Shown one piece after another: positions 63,798 to 64,000 of a stretch of 64,000 nucleotides of DNA. Numbering within the stretch: position 1 is the first letter of the stretch; each line of letters begins with the position of its first letter. A model generated the notes under the pieces. That model had not been told where the DNA came from. It did no database searches and saw only the letters and a program-made list of their open reading frames with translations. The DNA is taken from the NCBI GenBank assembly GCA_028551475.1, contig CM052356.1, positions 28,361,884-28,425,883 on the forward strand, read 5' to 3'. Both the position numbers and the translations under genes were made by a program. Source of the stretch: Casuarina equisetifolia (lineage: Eukaryota > Streptophyta > Magnoliopsida > Fagales > Casuarinaceae).

Positions 63798-64000
63798 CAG
63801 AGATGGGACCTTAATGGAAGGGGAAGCGTAGGGAACAAGTGGGGCTTCCTCAAACAGGGTGGCAGCGTGACCATGTAGAACATATCTCCCCAGTCAAGCT
63901 TTTGGTCCTCGGATACAACAAAGACCTGCCCAAATCCCTCCAAATCTCCTGGTTTTTGCCAGTACTCCTTCTTCTCTTCCGTCGGCAGCTTAAAGAACTC
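62478..64000 (-). CDS. SRG1-like 2-oxoglutarate/Fe(II) dioxygenase, C-terminal part (runs off right edge)
   Basis: Three exons in phase: 63810-64000 (incomplete at 5'), 62860-63184 and 62478-62744, giving about 260 residues. Seen: [58 protein letters not shown], the iron-binding HSD in [13 protein letters not shown], the second iron His in [11 protein letters not shown], and the 2-oxoglutarate-binding RLS in RLSVAAF. The protein ends QNGEQKGS. These are class DOXC motifs close to SRG1 and codeine-demethylase-like enzymes, which oxidise specialised metabolites; the substrate cannot be told from sequence. The N-terminal third lies beyond 64000. Confidence 0.93.
63765..63797. repeat. (GT)n(GA)n compound microsatellite in a dioxygenase intron
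   Basis: TG units pass directly into AG units about 12 bp from the donor of the 63810-64000 exon. Confidence 0.95.

Overview
This is a window of a flowering-plant nuclear genome, most likely a eudicot. It shows split genes with GT-AG introns, AT-rich intergenic DNA, many microsatellites, a plant-type miniature LTR element array and plant-only protein families (PLATZ, LAX2-like). No bacterial, organellar, CRISPR or RNA-gene features were seen. All gene models were built by eye from reading frame, splice sites and codon phase.

Left to right: (1) 1-11943, minus strand: the first 760 codons of a P5A-type ATPase (PDR2/MIA/Spf1 family) in 19 exons, running off the left edge. (2) 14388-18764, minus: a four-exon LAX PANICLE2-like protein with GL-rich EAR-type motifs and a C-terminal RAWUL-like domain. 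(3) 23564-25460, minus: a weak candidate for a small spliced gene that I do not recognise. (4) 28045-35462, plus: a kinase-like (probably pseudokinase) protein. Its tiny first coding exon is followed by two duplicated phase 1-1 exons and one large exon, and two upstream ORFs precede it. (5) 44265-48407, minus: a nine-exon, five-span plant membrane protein of the At2g12400/At2g25270 type, with a decayed Copia fragment in one intron. (6) 54829-56019, minus: a PLATZ zinc-binding transcription factor whose first coding exon is only the ATG. (7) 59698-61599: a mosaic tandem array of ten miniature LTR units (TRIM-like) between one 5-bp target duplication. (8) 62478-64000, minus: the C-terminal part of an SRG1-like 2-oxoglutarate/Fe(II) dioxygenase, running off the right edge.

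The genes do not form a pathway; this is ordinary plant gene neighbourhood. The most unusual items are the TRIM-like array with its TA...CT ends, the duplicated in-frame exons and the overlapping uORF of the kinase-like gene, the telomere-repeat-like DNA that encodes the EAR motifs of the LAX2-like gene, and the unrecognised small spliced gene at 23.6-25.5 kb.
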